Shown one piece after another: positions 51,732-60,169 of a stretch of DNA of 64,000 nucleotides; the stretch's first letter is position 1, and every line of letters starts with the position of its first letter. A program made the translations under genes and the position numbers. The notes under the pieces were generated by a model. The model was not told where the DNA came from. It worked only from the letters and a program-made list of their open reading frames with translations, and ran no database searches. Source of the stretch: Planctomycetota bacterium (GTDB taxonomy: Bacteria; Planctomycetota; Phycisphaerae; UBA1845; UTPLA1); assembly GCA_003576905.1 (NCBI GenBank), contig QEVG01000024.1, forward strand, positions 1-64,000, read 5' to 3'.

Positions 51732-54113
51732 ATGCGAAAGCTGCTTCTCACGCTCGGCCGCCTTGCCCGCTGGACGGTTGCCCTGTGCACCGTGGTCCTG
51801 CTGGTCTTTTCGTTCGCGTGGGTCGCCTCGCGGCCCCTGCGCAAGCAGCAGCTCCGCGCGGGGCAGAAGCAGCTCACGGTCCTTCACTGGGGCGACAAGA
51901 ACGAGGACGAGATCGTCAAACAGCTCTGCGCCGAATTCGAAAGCCAGCACCCCGACATCCGGCTGCTGCGCATAAATCTCGGCCAGGCCGCCGCCGTCAA
52001 CACCAAGCTCCAGACCATGTTCGCCGCAGGCGATCCCCCGGACGTGTTTTACCTCGGATACGAAAAGGCTGCCGACATCGCATCCAAGGACCTGCTCGTG
52101 GACCTCGGCGCGCTTATCGAGCAGGACAAGGCGGCGGGCGTGCCAACCGTGAATCTCGACGACTATTTCCCGTCCGTCCTGCGCTGCTTTCAGTACGACC
52201 TCGAGAAGAAGACCATAGGCAGCGGGCGCCTCATCGGCCTCGCCAAGGACTTCACGGGCCTGGGCTTCTATTACAACAGGGACCTGTTCCGTCGGGCGGG
52301 GATACCTGAGCCGCCGAAGGATGACTGGACATGGGACGAGTTCATCGAGGCGGCGCGGGCCATCGGGAAGCTGCCCGACTGTTACGGCGCGGACTTCGTC
52401 ACGTGGGAATCCGTCGTGCGATGCTTCCTATGGACGCATGGGGTGGATTTCACCCAAGAGGACTGGAAGGCGGGCGACTACCGTTTCGACGATCCCGAAG
52501 TGCACGCGGTCCTCGAGAAGCTGCAAGGTTGGTTTCACGACGAGCAGAGGACACTCGTTTCGGCCAAGACGCAGCTCGAGACATTGATGGAGCCGTTTCT
52601 CGCGGGCAACGTGGGAATGGCCGGACCGCTGGGGCGATGGAAATGCCCTACGTACCGGATGATTAATTCGTTCGACTGGGACTTTGCACCGCTGCCGCAC
52701 GCCAAGGGTCACCCTCCGCGCAACGGAATCTTCACAGCCGGCTGGGCGATCGCGAAGAGCAGCCCGCGCATCGCCGAAGCCTGGAAGTTCGTGAAGTTCA
52801 TGAATGGCGATCGCGGACAGGCGATGATGGCGGAAAAGGGTCTCGCCATTCCGACGCTGAAACGCGTCGCATTCGGTCCGTCGTTCTGCAACCCGGTCGA
52901 AAAACCGCTGAACTGCCAGGCCTATCTCGCCGCGGCGGAATACGCCGAGCCGATCGACTGGCCGGCCAATCCGAAATACCTTCACCAGCTTCGCGTGCGC
53001 CTGGAAGACGTCTTCAAGCTGAATCGCCCGGTCGCCGCGCAGCTTCGCCGCGTGGGCGCCGAATGGGAGGAAAACGATCGAAAGGCCATCCTCGACCGCG
53101 ACTTCCCGCCCGTGCGCTGGCCGCGCGTCATTCTGATGATCTGCGGGCCGGTCCTGCTGATCTGCTTCGCGCTCCTTGTTCAGTGGTGGCGCACGCGTCC
53201 ATCGGGACTGGCCCTCCGCGAAGAGCTCGCGGGCCACATCATGGTCGGTCCGTGGGTCGCCGGGTTCATGCTTTTCACGGCGTTCCCCATCGTCATGTCG
53301 CTGATCCTTGCGTTTTCGAAGTGGAGCGGCATGACGACGCTCGATACCGCAAAGTCCGTCGGCTTCGACAATTTCGTCGCCCTGTTCACCGCCGATGACA
53401 CTTTCCGAAAAGCGCTCGCGGTGACGGCGCTCTACACCCTCCTGGCCGTGCCGACCGGGCAGCTTGCCGCGCTTGTGGCCGCGATGCTGATGAACCTGGA
53501 GCTCCGGTCGATCGGCGTATTTCGGGCGATCTGGTATTTGCCGAGCGTCCTGGCCGGCGTCGGCATGGCCGTCATGTGGAAATGGGTATTCCATCACGAG
53601 CACGGGCTGCTCAAGACATTGATCGACCCGGCGCTACCGGCGGGCTGGCACACGCCGGCTTGGTTTGAGAAGGACGCCGCGTCCTGGGCCGTACCCGCGT
53701 TCGTCATCGTGAATCTGTGGTCGATCGGCGGCACGATGATGATTTACCTTGCGGGACTCAAGGGAATCCCGAAAGACCTGTATGAAGCGGCGGAAATTGA
53801 CGGCGCGGTGGGCTGGCGGAAATTCCTTCACGTGACGTTGCCGATGCTCAGCCCGGTCGTGCTGTTCAACGTCATCATGGCGGTGATCGCGTCGTTTCAG
53901 GTCTTTACGCAGGTCTGGGTGATGACGGCCGGGGGGCCCGGCGACGCGACGCGGTTCTTCGTCATCTACCTTTACAACCAGGCCTTCGACTTCCACGACA
54001 TGGGCTATGCGTCGGCAATGGCCTGGCTGCTGCTGCTGATCATCCTGGGGCTGACGCTGATCCTGATGCGAAGTTCGAAGCGTTTCGTCTATTACGAGGC
54101 ACTGAAGTCATGA
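51732..54113 (+). CDS. ABC transporter: solute-binding protein fused to MalF-type permease
   Basis: A 793-residue fusion. Residues 1-32: signal anchor. Residues 45-440: family 1 extracellular sugar-binding protein (LTVLHWGDKNEDEIVKQLCAEF, AAGDPPDVFYLGY, GLAKDFTGLGFYYNRDLF). Residues 463-486: transmembrane helix returning to the membrane. Residues 500-793: permease of the MalF type, six helices, with the ATPase-docking EAA loop EAAEIDGAVGWRKFLHVTLP near 685. The binding protein is thus tethered to its own channel. Its stop overlaps the MalG gene start as ATGA. The sugar is presumably a maltodextrin released by the GH13 enzyme upstream. No ATPase gene is nearby; a shared MsmX-like ATPase elsewhere is likely. 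Confidence 0.92.
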   Translation: MRKLLLTLGRLARWTVALCTVVLLVFSFAWVASRPLRKQQLRAGQKQLTVLHWGDKNEDEIVKQLCAEFESQHPDIRLLRINLGQAAAVNTKLQTMFAAGDPPDVFYLGYEKAADIASKDLLVDLGALIEQDKAAGVPTVNLDDYFPSVLRCFQYDLEKKTIGSGRLIGLAKDFTGLGFYYNRDLFRRAGIPEPPKDDWTWDEFIEAARAIGKLPDCYGADFVTWESVVRCFLWTHGVDFTQEDWKAGDYRFDDPEVHAVLEKLQGWFHDEQRTLVSAKTQLETLMEPFLAGNVGMAGPLGRWKCPTYRMINSFDWDFAPLPHAKGHPPRNGIFTAGWAIAKSSPRIAEAWKFVKFMNGDRGQAMMAEKGLAIPTLKRVAFGPSFCNPVEKPLNCQAYLAAAEYAEPIDWPANPKYLHQLRVRLEDVFKLNRPVAAQLRRVGAEWEENDRKAILDRDFPPVRWPRVILMICGPVLLICFALLVQWWRTRPSGLALREELAGHIMVGPWVAGFMLFTAFPIVMSLILAFSKWSGMTTLDTAKSVGFDNFVALFTADDTFRKALAVTALYTLLAVPTGQLAALVAAMLMNLELRSIGVFRAIWYLPSVLAGVGMAVMWKWVFHHEHGLLKTLIDPALPAGWHTPAWFEKDAASWAVPAFVIVNLWSIGGTMMIYLAGLKGIPKDLYEAAEIDGAVGWRKFLHVTLPMLSPVVLFNVIMAVIASFQVFTQVWVMTAGGPGDATRFFVIYLYNQAFDFHDMGYASAMAWLLLLIILGLTLILMRSSKRFVYYEALKS

Positions 54114-54964
54114 GCGTCCGGCTCGCCAATCGAATCGCGCTTGCGATCCTGCTTATCGGCAGCATCGTGATGGTCTTCCCCCTCTGGTGGATGCTGACGA
54201 CCAGCCTTTCGACCGAGGATGAGGCGCTTTCCGCCGCGTCCGGGTTTCGAATCTGGCCTTCTGAGCCGCAATGGGGAAACTACCCTGCCGCCCTGCGGAA
54301 AATGGGTTCAAGCCCGTGGAGGGGATTTCTGGACGCACTTGCGAACACGGTCGTCGTCACCACGCTTTGCGTCGTCGGACAGGTCGTATCGTGCAGCCTC
54401 GTGGGCTATGGCTTTGCGCGGCTTCGCTTCCGGGGGCGCGAGACACTTTTCGTCATTATGATCGCGACAATGATGCTCCCGGCCCAGGTGACGATGATCC
54501 CGATGTTCATCCTCTTCCGCTCGTTCGGCTGGATCGACACGTTCCTGCCCCTCGTTGTACCGCTGTTCTTCGGCACGCCTTTTTTTATATTCATGTTTCG
54601 CCAGTTCTTTGCGCAAGTGCCCGAAGCCCTCGTCGAGGCCGCGCGGATGGACGGCTGTGGGCACTTCCGAATCTGGTGGCAGATCATGCTTCCGTTGTGC
54701 AAGCCGGTGATTGCCATTACGGCCATCTTCACGTTCATCGGATCCTGGAACGACTTTCTCGGACCGCTCATCTATCTCCAGAGCGAGGACCAGATGACAC
54801 TCGCCGTAGCGCTCAATTCATTCCAGAACCAGTACGGGGACTTCCGCGACGCCCATTACCTCATGGCGGCAAGCATCGTGACCATGCTGCCGTGCATCGT
54901 TTTGTTCTTCACCGCGCAGAAACAGTTTGTCGGCGGCCTCAGCCTCGGCGCGGTCAAAGGGTAG
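54110..54964 (+). CDS. ABC sugar transporter permease, MalG type
   Basis: 284 residues with six predicted helices; residues 8-30 are the first (IALAILLIGSIVMVFPLWWML). The EAA loop EAARMDGCGHFRIWWQIMLP lies near residue 185 and binds the ATPase. Family terminus FVGGLSLGAVKG is typical. It overlaps the fusion permease gene by 4 bp, so the two permease halves are made together and form the heterodimeric channel. It belongs to the carbohydrate uptake transporter-1 family. Substrate is inferred from the locus to be alpha-glucan oligosaccharide. Confidence 0.95.
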   Translation: MSVRLANRIALAILLIGSIVMVFPLWWMLTTSLSTEDEALSAASGFRIWPSEPQWGNYPAALRKMGSSPWRGFLDALANTVVVTTLCVVGQVVSCSLVGYGFARLRFRGRETLFVIMIATMMLPAQVTMIPMFILFRSFGWIDTFLPLVVPLFFGTPFFIFMFRQFFAQVPEALVEAARMDGCGHFRIWWQIMLPLCKPVIAITAIFTFIGSWNDFLGPLIYLQSEDQMTLAVALNSFQNQYGDFRDAHYLMAASIVTMLPCIVLFFTAQKQFVGGLSLGAVKG

Positions 54965-55201
54965 CGGCGTAAGGCCAGGAGCGCGAGACCCTCTTCGTCT
55001 CGATGACCGAGGCGGCACGACCGGGCAGAGTACCGGGAGACCTCGTGCATCCTTCCGATCGATCGCGGTCGCGAAGAACCACCAGACCGTGCAAGTCGTC
55101 GCCGCCGTCTCTGCCGTTCCACCGATCGCGCGGGCCGGGTTCGTCGCACCATCTAGGCCGGTCAGAAGGAGATTGCTTCCATGTGAAAACCCGGCCCGCG
55201 A

Positions 55202-55230
55202 TTGACCCCGAGCGGCACCCTCGATATGAT
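55202..55230 (+). promoter_or_regulatory. Putative promoter of the GH31 gene
   Basis: TTGACC (55202-55207), 17-bp spacer, TATGAT (55225-55230). Predicted transcription start is near 55237, giving a leader of about 60 nt before the ATG at 55299. This is one of the best sigma-70-like matches in the window. Confidence 0.65.
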
Positions 55231-55247
55231 GGAAAAAGGTTTTAGCT
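55230..55247. promoter_or_regulatory. Second LacI-like operator, overlapping the GH31 transcription start
   Basis: Read on the minus strand the site is AGCTAAAACCTTTTTCCA, sharing the AAAACCTTTT core and 13 of 18 positions with the perfect palindrome at 47011. It begins at the last base of the -10 box and covers the predicted start, where a bound repressor would block transcription. Confidence 0.55.
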
Positions 55248-55298
55248 CGTAAAAAACGCGGTTCTGGCCCCCCGCGAGAAGCAGGTTTATTTTCCCCC

Positions 55299-57794
55299 AT
55301 GAAACAACGCGCTTCGAAATCGTCTGAATCTGCCGCCGGAGGGTGGCAGTCCATCGGAACCGTCACGGCCTTTCGGCAGGAGGGCGACGCCCTCGTGCTC
55401 GAATGTGGAAGCGCCCGCGTGCGAGTCACGCCAATTACTGACGAGATTATCCGGATTCGCCTATCGCCCGACGGGTCATTCGGTCGCGATCATTCGTGGG
55501 CGGTTCTGCCGGAAGTCTCGCAGCGCCGCCGGCCGCAGTGGTCCGTCGAGGAGATCGACGGGCACGTGGACATCGTGACCGATGCGATTCGCGTCCGAGT
55601 CAGCAAGCCGCCGTGCCGCATCGCGTTTCACGACGCCGACGGCAGGTTGATCTCGCGCGACTGTCCTCGAAAAGGAATGACATGGGACGGTGACGAGATC
55701 CGTTGCTACAAGACGCTGGACGGCGACGATCATTTCTTCGGTCTTGGTGAGAAAGGCAGTCCGCTCGACAAGCGCGGCGCTGCGCTCGTCAACTGGAATC
55801 ACGACGCCGCGGAACACGATCCATGGACCGATCCGCTCTACCAGACGCACCCCTTCGCGCTCGTGCTCAACGGCGGACGGGCGCACGGCATCTTTTTCGA
55901 TAATACGTGGCGATCGTTCTTCGACTTCGGCAAGACGTCCCGGTCATCGTGGAGCTTCGGGGCCGACGGCGGAGAGTTGAACTACTACTTTATCGCGGGG
56001 CCGAAGCCGTCCGACGTGGTGCAGCGCTACGCCTCGCTCGTCGGCACGCCCCACCTTCCGCCGCTCTGGGCGCTGGGATATCAGCAGTGCCGCTGGAGTT
56101 ACGACTCCGCCCGGCGCGTACGGCAGATCGCGGGGCAGTTCCGCAGGCGGCGGATTCCCTGCGACACGATCTACATCGACATCGACTACATGGACGGGTT
56201 CCGCTCGTTTACGTGGCACCCGAAGCGATTCGCGCAGCCGCGGAAGCTGCTCAAGGAGCTGGCCGGTAAGGGATTCAGGCTGGTCGCCATCGTGGACCCC
56301 GGCATCAAGGCGGAAAAAGGCTATTTCGTCTATGACTCGGGCGTCGCCGGAGATCACTTCGTCCGAGGCGCGAGCGGCGATCTGTACATCGGAAAGGTCT
56401 GGCCCGGCGAGTCGGTCTGGCCGGACTACACGCGCGCGGCGACCCGCCGATGGTGGGGTGACCTGTACAAACGCCTGCTCGAAGACGGCGTGACCGGCAT
56501 CTGGAACGACATGAACGAGCCGGCGGACTTCTCGTTCGCCGATGGCACGGTCCCGCTTTCCGTCCGCCACGACAACGATGGGCAACCCTGCGATCACCGC
56601 GCGGCGCACAACGTCTATGGCATGCAGATGGCGCGGGCGACGTTTGAGGGAATGCAGCGTCTCCGGCCCGGCGTTCGGCCCTTCGTCCTGACGCGGGCCG
56701 GCTACAGCGGCGTCCAGCGCTACGCCGCCGTCTGGACCGGCGACAACCTGTCGAGCTGGGAACACCTGCGGATGAGCATCCCGATGCTGCTCAACATGAG
56801 CCTGTCGGGCGTCGTCTTTTGCGGGGCCGACATCGGCGGCTTCCGCGGATATCCCTCAGCGGAACTGTTTACGCGCTGGCTCCAACTCGGTGTGTTCTAC
56901 CCGCTGATGCGCACGCATACCGCGGGCGGCCGGGAACAGGATCCCTGGGCATTCGGAAAGAAGCACGAAGCGTACAACCGAGCGGCCATCGAGCTGCGCT
57001 ATGTGCTCCTGCCGTATCTTTATTCTGAGTTCGCCCACGCCGCGAAGACCGGCCTGCCCGTGCTTCGCCCGGTCCTGTTTGACTTTCCCGACCATCCGAA
57101 AGTCCACCGCTGCGAACACGAGTTCATGTTCGGCCGCCAGGTCTTCGTCGCCCCGGTCGTACAGGAAGGTGCGACATCGCGGAAGTTCAGTCTCCCCGCG
57201 GGCGAGTGGTATGACTTCGACACCGCCGATGCGCGCGCGGGCGGGCAGGAAGTCGAGATTCCGGTAACAATCGAAACGATCCCCATATTCGCTCGCGCCG
57301 GCGCGATCATCCCCACGCGGGAGGTGCGCCAGCACACCGGCGAAAAGGCCCTCAAGGAGCTCACGCTGATCGTCTTTCCGGGCAGCGGGCGCGGCGCGTT
57401 CTTCAACGACGATGGATCCACGTACGAATACACACGGGGGCGATTCGTGTCGGAGGAATACACCGTGGATGCCGCACGGGACGTGACGACCTTTCGCCTG
57501 GACGCGCGCGAGGGTTCCGAGGAGTTTTCCCCGAAGACCTACGTCATCGAGTTTCGCGGGGTCGCCCGGTGCCCCGCCGCCGTTGCCGCGACCGGCCAGC
57601 CCCTTCCGCAACGAAAGCCCGGCAGGCAGTTTTCCGGGGCTGCGATCGGCTGGTGTTACGACACCAGGCGCCAAGCGGTCTGCGTGCGCGTGCAACGACT
57701 CGGTCGCGGCGATTCGATCGAGCTTCTCCTTCGTGCCGGGCGCGTCGAAAAAAAAGGGCGCGGAACCCGGCGCGATAAGGTCGCCGTTTGCTGA
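55299..57794 (+). CDS. GH31-family alpha-glucosidase
   Basis: 831 residues. The N-terminal beta-sandwich (residues 20-240) precedes the barrel; the nucleophile Asp is in GIWNDMNEPADF (near 405) and the acid/base Asp in VWTGDNLSSWEHL (near 481). Other GH31 landmarks are FFGLGEKGSPLDKRG, YIDIDYMDGFRSFTWHP, and GADIGGFRGYPSAELFTRWLQLG. No signal peptide is seen, so it should act in the cytoplasm, cleaving glucose from imported maltodextrins. It follows the transporter genes by 334 bp and has its own promoter with a LacI-like operator. The last 60 residues are basic and lack homology features. Confidence 0.95.
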   Translation: MKQRASKSSESAAGGWQSIGTVTAFRQEGDALVLECGSARVRVTPITDEIIRIRLSPDGSFGRDHSWAVLPEVSQRRRPQWSVEEIDGHVDIVTDAIRVRVSKPPCRIAFHDADGRLISRDCPRKGMTWDGDEIRCYKTLDGDDHFFGLGEKGSPLDKRGAALVNWNHDAAEHDPWTDPLYQTHPFALVLNGGRAHGIFFDNTWRSFFDFGKTSRSSWSFGADGGELNYYFIAGPKPSDVVQRYASLVGTPHLPPLWALGYQQCRWSYDSARRVRQIAGQFRRRRIPCDTIYIDIDYMDGFRSFTWHPKRFAQPRKLLKELAGKGFRLVAIVDPGIKAEKGYFVYDSGVAGDHFVRGASGDLYIGKVWPGESVWPDYTRAATRRWWGDLYKRLLEDGVTGIWNDMNEPADFSFADGTVPLSVRHDNDGQPCDHRAAHNVYGMQMARATFEGMQRLRPGVRPFVLTRAGYSGVQRYAAVWTGDNLSSWEHLRMSIPMLLNMSLSGVVFCGADIGGFRGYPSAELFTRWLQLGVFYPLMRTHTAGGREQDPWAFGKKHEAYNRAAIELRYVLLPYLYSEFAHAAKTGLPVLRPVLFDFPDHPKVHRCEHEFMFGRQVFVAPVVQEGATSRKFSLPAGEWYDFDTADARAGGQEVEIPVTIETIPIFARAGAIIPTREVRQHTGEKALKELTLIVFPGSGRGAFFNDDGSTYEYTRGRFVSEEYTVDAARDVTTFRLDAREGSEEFSPKTYVIEFRGVARCPAAVAATGQPLPQRKPGRQFSGAAIGWCYDTRRQAVCVRVQRLGRGDSIELLLRAGRVEKKGRGTRRDKVAVC

Positions 57795-58032
57795 TCGGGC
57801 GGGACTATCCCCGATATAATGTCCCGGCGCTGACCCGCGGGCTTTCGGCTTTGCCGGGCGGCTCCCGCTCTCCGGAGGGACCGGTCGCGGGTGCGGTCCG
57901 TTGCCGCCCCATTCCCCGCTTACGGTCCGTTCTCCCCGGTCCCTCGACAGGATTCATTGCGGTGAACCATAATGACGGAATCCGGTAGCCGGGGTTGCCC
58001 GGCATCGGCGGGTCGCCTGAGGAGGTCCTGAC

Positions 58033-58548
58033 ATGTCGGTAGAAGAATTCATGAAGCAGCAGTACATCACCCTTCGCGACGAAATCCGCGCGAGCAAAGG
58101 CCGGATCTTTCTCATCATGATCCTCGGCACGCTGTTCATTCCGGCCGCCGGGTATGCAGCCATCGCGACCAGCGCCGTCTTCGCCGCGGCGTCGATGCCG
58201 TTTGTCGTGCTCGTCCTGATGCTTGCATTCGTGATGGAGCAGAACTCCATCATCCGCGCGGGCACCTACCTCAAAAACCACGTGGAGCCGCACATCGAGG
58301 GACTGACGACGTGGGAGCACTGGCTTGAGAGCAACAACGCGCTGCGCGACACCGACCGGTACTTCTTTGGGAGCTTCCTTCTCGTGTTCTTCCTCTTCTA
58401 CGCCGTCGGGTCGGGTTCGGCCATCGAGGCGATGATGAAGGACTGGCCGCAGCACGTGTACTACGTCGGCGCGACCTATGTCATCGGCGGCATCTGGTTC
58501 GTGATCGTGCTGATGCGGCACTGGCACGCCTGTACATCGACGGACTGA
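58033..58548 (+). CDS. Small four-helix membrane protein of unknown function
   Basis: 171 residues with GAGGAGG upstream of the ATG. Four hydrophobic segments lie near 24-45, 49-68, 111-131 and 142-161. The region between helices 2 and 3 (TYLKNHVEPHIEGLTTWEHWLE) is polar and contains two conserved-looking Trp. I do not recognise the family. It stands 238 bp after the GH31 gene and 139 bp before the polyprenyl synthase, each with its own control region, so the context does not suggest a role. Confidence 0.75.
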   Translation: MSVEEFMKQQYITLRDEIRASKGRIFLIMILGTLFIPAAGYAAIATSAVFAAASMPFVVLVLMLAFVMEQNSIIRAGTYLKNHVEPHIEGLTTWEHWLESNNALRDTDRYFFGSFLLVFFLFYAVGSGSAIEAMMKDWPQHVYYVGATYVIGGIWFVIVLMRHWHACTSTD

Positions 58549-58628
58549 AGGCCGCCTCCACGCACCGCATGCGGCCCAACGGCATCCTGGAATCCCGTCT
58601 TTCAAAACTGTTGAAAGCGGCGACGGGC

Positions 58629-58658
58629 TTGTGGCTGCGCTCGTGAAACATCTAAAAT
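58629..58658 (+). promoter_or_regulatory. Putative promoter of the polyprenyl synthase gene
   Basis: TTGTGG (58629-58634), 18-bp spacer, TAAAAT (58653-58658), 29 bp upstream of the ATG at 58688. Confidence 0.45.
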
Positions 58659-58687
58659 AGCTGGGCGTTCGGAGAGAGAGCGCACCG

Positions 58688-59659
58688 ATGAAGACCCTGC
58701 CGGACTTAACCAACCCGATCGCGGCCGCCCTCGATCGCGTCATCAAAGTATTTGATGACGAGCTGCGCTCCGACCTTCCATTCGTCAACGACCTCGTCGA
58801 ACAGGTGCGCCGTTATCGCGGAAAGCTCCTGCGCCCCAGGCTTCTTCTGCTCTCGGCACGAGCGACGGGAGATCTCCGTCACGAACACACCGTGCTCGCC
58901 GCCGTTGTCGAAATGGTCCACATGGCGACGCTGGTTCACGATGATGTGCTGGACGAAGCCGACGTGCGCCGCCGCACGCCTACCGTCAATCGCATGGTGG
59001 GAAACGAAGGGGCGGTGATGCTGGGCGATTTCCTGATCTCGCACGCCTATCACCTGTGCAGCAGCCTCCAGTCGTCGCGTGCGTCGCGCCGGATTGCCGC
59101 CGTCACCAACACGGTCTGCGAAGGCGAACTGATGCAGATTGCCAACCGCGGCAACGCGGCCCTGAGCGAGCATGAATACCTCGAGATCATCCGCCGGAAG
59201 ACGGCGGCGCTGACAGGCGTATGCTGCGAACTGGGCGCCTGGGCCTCGGAAGCGCGCCCCGACATCGTTGACCACATGGCGGCGTTCGGGACCGATCTGG
59301 GCATCGCCTTTCAGATCGTCGATGACCTGCTCGACCTGACCGCCAGTGAGAACGAACTCGGCAAGACCGTGGGCCGGGATGCCGACCTCGGCAAATGGAC
59401 GCTGCCGGCGATCCGGTTTCGCGACTCGGCGGGACCGGGCGACCGCGCACGCCTATTGGCTGCCATGTCGCAGCCAGGGGACGACCGCGCGGCGCGGCTG
59501 CGTGACACGCTCTCCGGCACCGAATCGCTCGAATATGCCATGGCGACGGCGCGCTCTTATGTGCAGTCGGCCCTTTCACACCTTGCCATCCTGCCCGCCA
59601 GCGACGCAAAGGACGGCCTCGTCGCAGCGGCCGAGTTCATCGTCACTCGTCGGCACTGA
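58688..59659 (+). CDS. Polyprenyl diphosphate synthase (IspB-like)
   Basis: 323 residues with a GGAGAGAG site upstream. It extends allylic diphosphates with isopentenyl diphosphate to make the side chain of quinones. The first Asp-rich motif is VHDDVLDEADVRRRTPTVN and the second QIVDDLLDLTASENELGKTVGRDA; GKLLRPRLLLLS and EGELMQ are also typical. Length and motif spacing match octaprenyl/heptaprenyl synthases rather than the short-chain farnesyl type. Chain length is set by residues just before the first motif and cannot be stated with certainty. The gene is convergent with the membrane Zn-ribbon gene 28 bp away. Confidence 0.95.
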   Translation: MKTLPDLTNPIAAALDRVIKVFDDELRSDLPFVNDLVEQVRRYRGKLLRPRLLLLSARATGDLRHEHTVLAAVVEMVHMATLVHDDVLDEADVRRRTPTVNRMVGNEGAVMLGDFLISHAYHLCSSLQSSRASRRIAAVTNTVCEGELMQIANRGNAALSEHEYLEIIRRKTAALTGVCCELGAWASEARPDIVDHMAAFGTDLGIAFQIVDDLLDLTASENELGKTVGRDADLGKWTLPAIRFRDSAGPGDRARLLAAMSQPGDDRAARLRDTLSGTESLEYAMATARSYVQSALSHLAILPASDAKDGLVAAAEFIVTRRH

Positions 59660-59686
59660 AGTCATCCTTCGAGCTGCGTGAGGTGT

Positions 59687-60115
59687 TCACTCGTGGGAGT
59701 CTGGTCGTGTTGGATCGGAGAATGGCTTTGCACACTCCGGGCAATGTCGAGCTTCCACCCCACGCAGACAATAGCCGCAACGCATGCAGACCGGGATTCC
59801 CATTTCGTTCAAGTCGCGTCGAAGGAACCGCTGAACGGGTCGGTCAATCCAGACCGGTATTGACGTCGCGACGGCAGCTCCAATGATGCCGCCCCAAAGG
59901 TATCCCGGAAAGTTATGAATCCCAATCCTTGCCAAGAGTCCTGATGTAATTGTCGGCATGCAACCTAAGAGCGAGCCGCCGCCGAGAACGATCAAGATCA
60001 GCCTTTGAAGCGTGCCGACGCTCGCGCGAGCGTTCGCAAGGGCAGCTCGCTGCGCGGCATCATCGCCGTACAGCTCAAGCTCTGGAAGAATAGTCTTGTA
60101 GTACTTGAGCGTCAT
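59687..60115 (-). CDS. Small membrane protein with a C-terminal zinc ribbon
   Basis: 142 residues. Two hydrophobic stretches lie near 38-63 and 69-90. The C-terminal tail contains CMRCGYCLRG and HCPECAKPF, four or more cysteines that suggest a rubredoxin-like zinc ribbon, a layout common in planctomycete membrane proteins. The first 37 residues are polar and helical. It begins 54 bp after the stop of the metal pump gene on the same strand, so it may be co-transcribed, but a role in metal export is only a guess. Confidence 0.7.
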   Translation of the reverse strand: MTLKYYKTILPELELYGDDAAQRAALANARASVGTLQRLILIVLGGGSLLGCMPTITSGLLARIGIHNFPGYLWGGIIGAAVATSIPVWIDRPVQRFLRRDLNEMGIPVCMRCGYCLRGVEARHCPECAKPFSDPTRPDSHE

Positions 60116-60169
60116 GATAGGACTTCGGAATCGTAGCCGCGAGCAAGGCGGATCATTCGACAGGATGCA

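Larger units (their letters stand above)
54965..55298. other. Intergenic region carrying the GH31 promoter and operator
   Basis: 334 bp between malG-type and GH31 genes. No gene is supported in it. The last 100 bp contain the promoter at 55202-55230 and the LacI-like operator at 55230-55247, so the GH31 gene is probably its own transcription unit. Confidence 0.6.
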
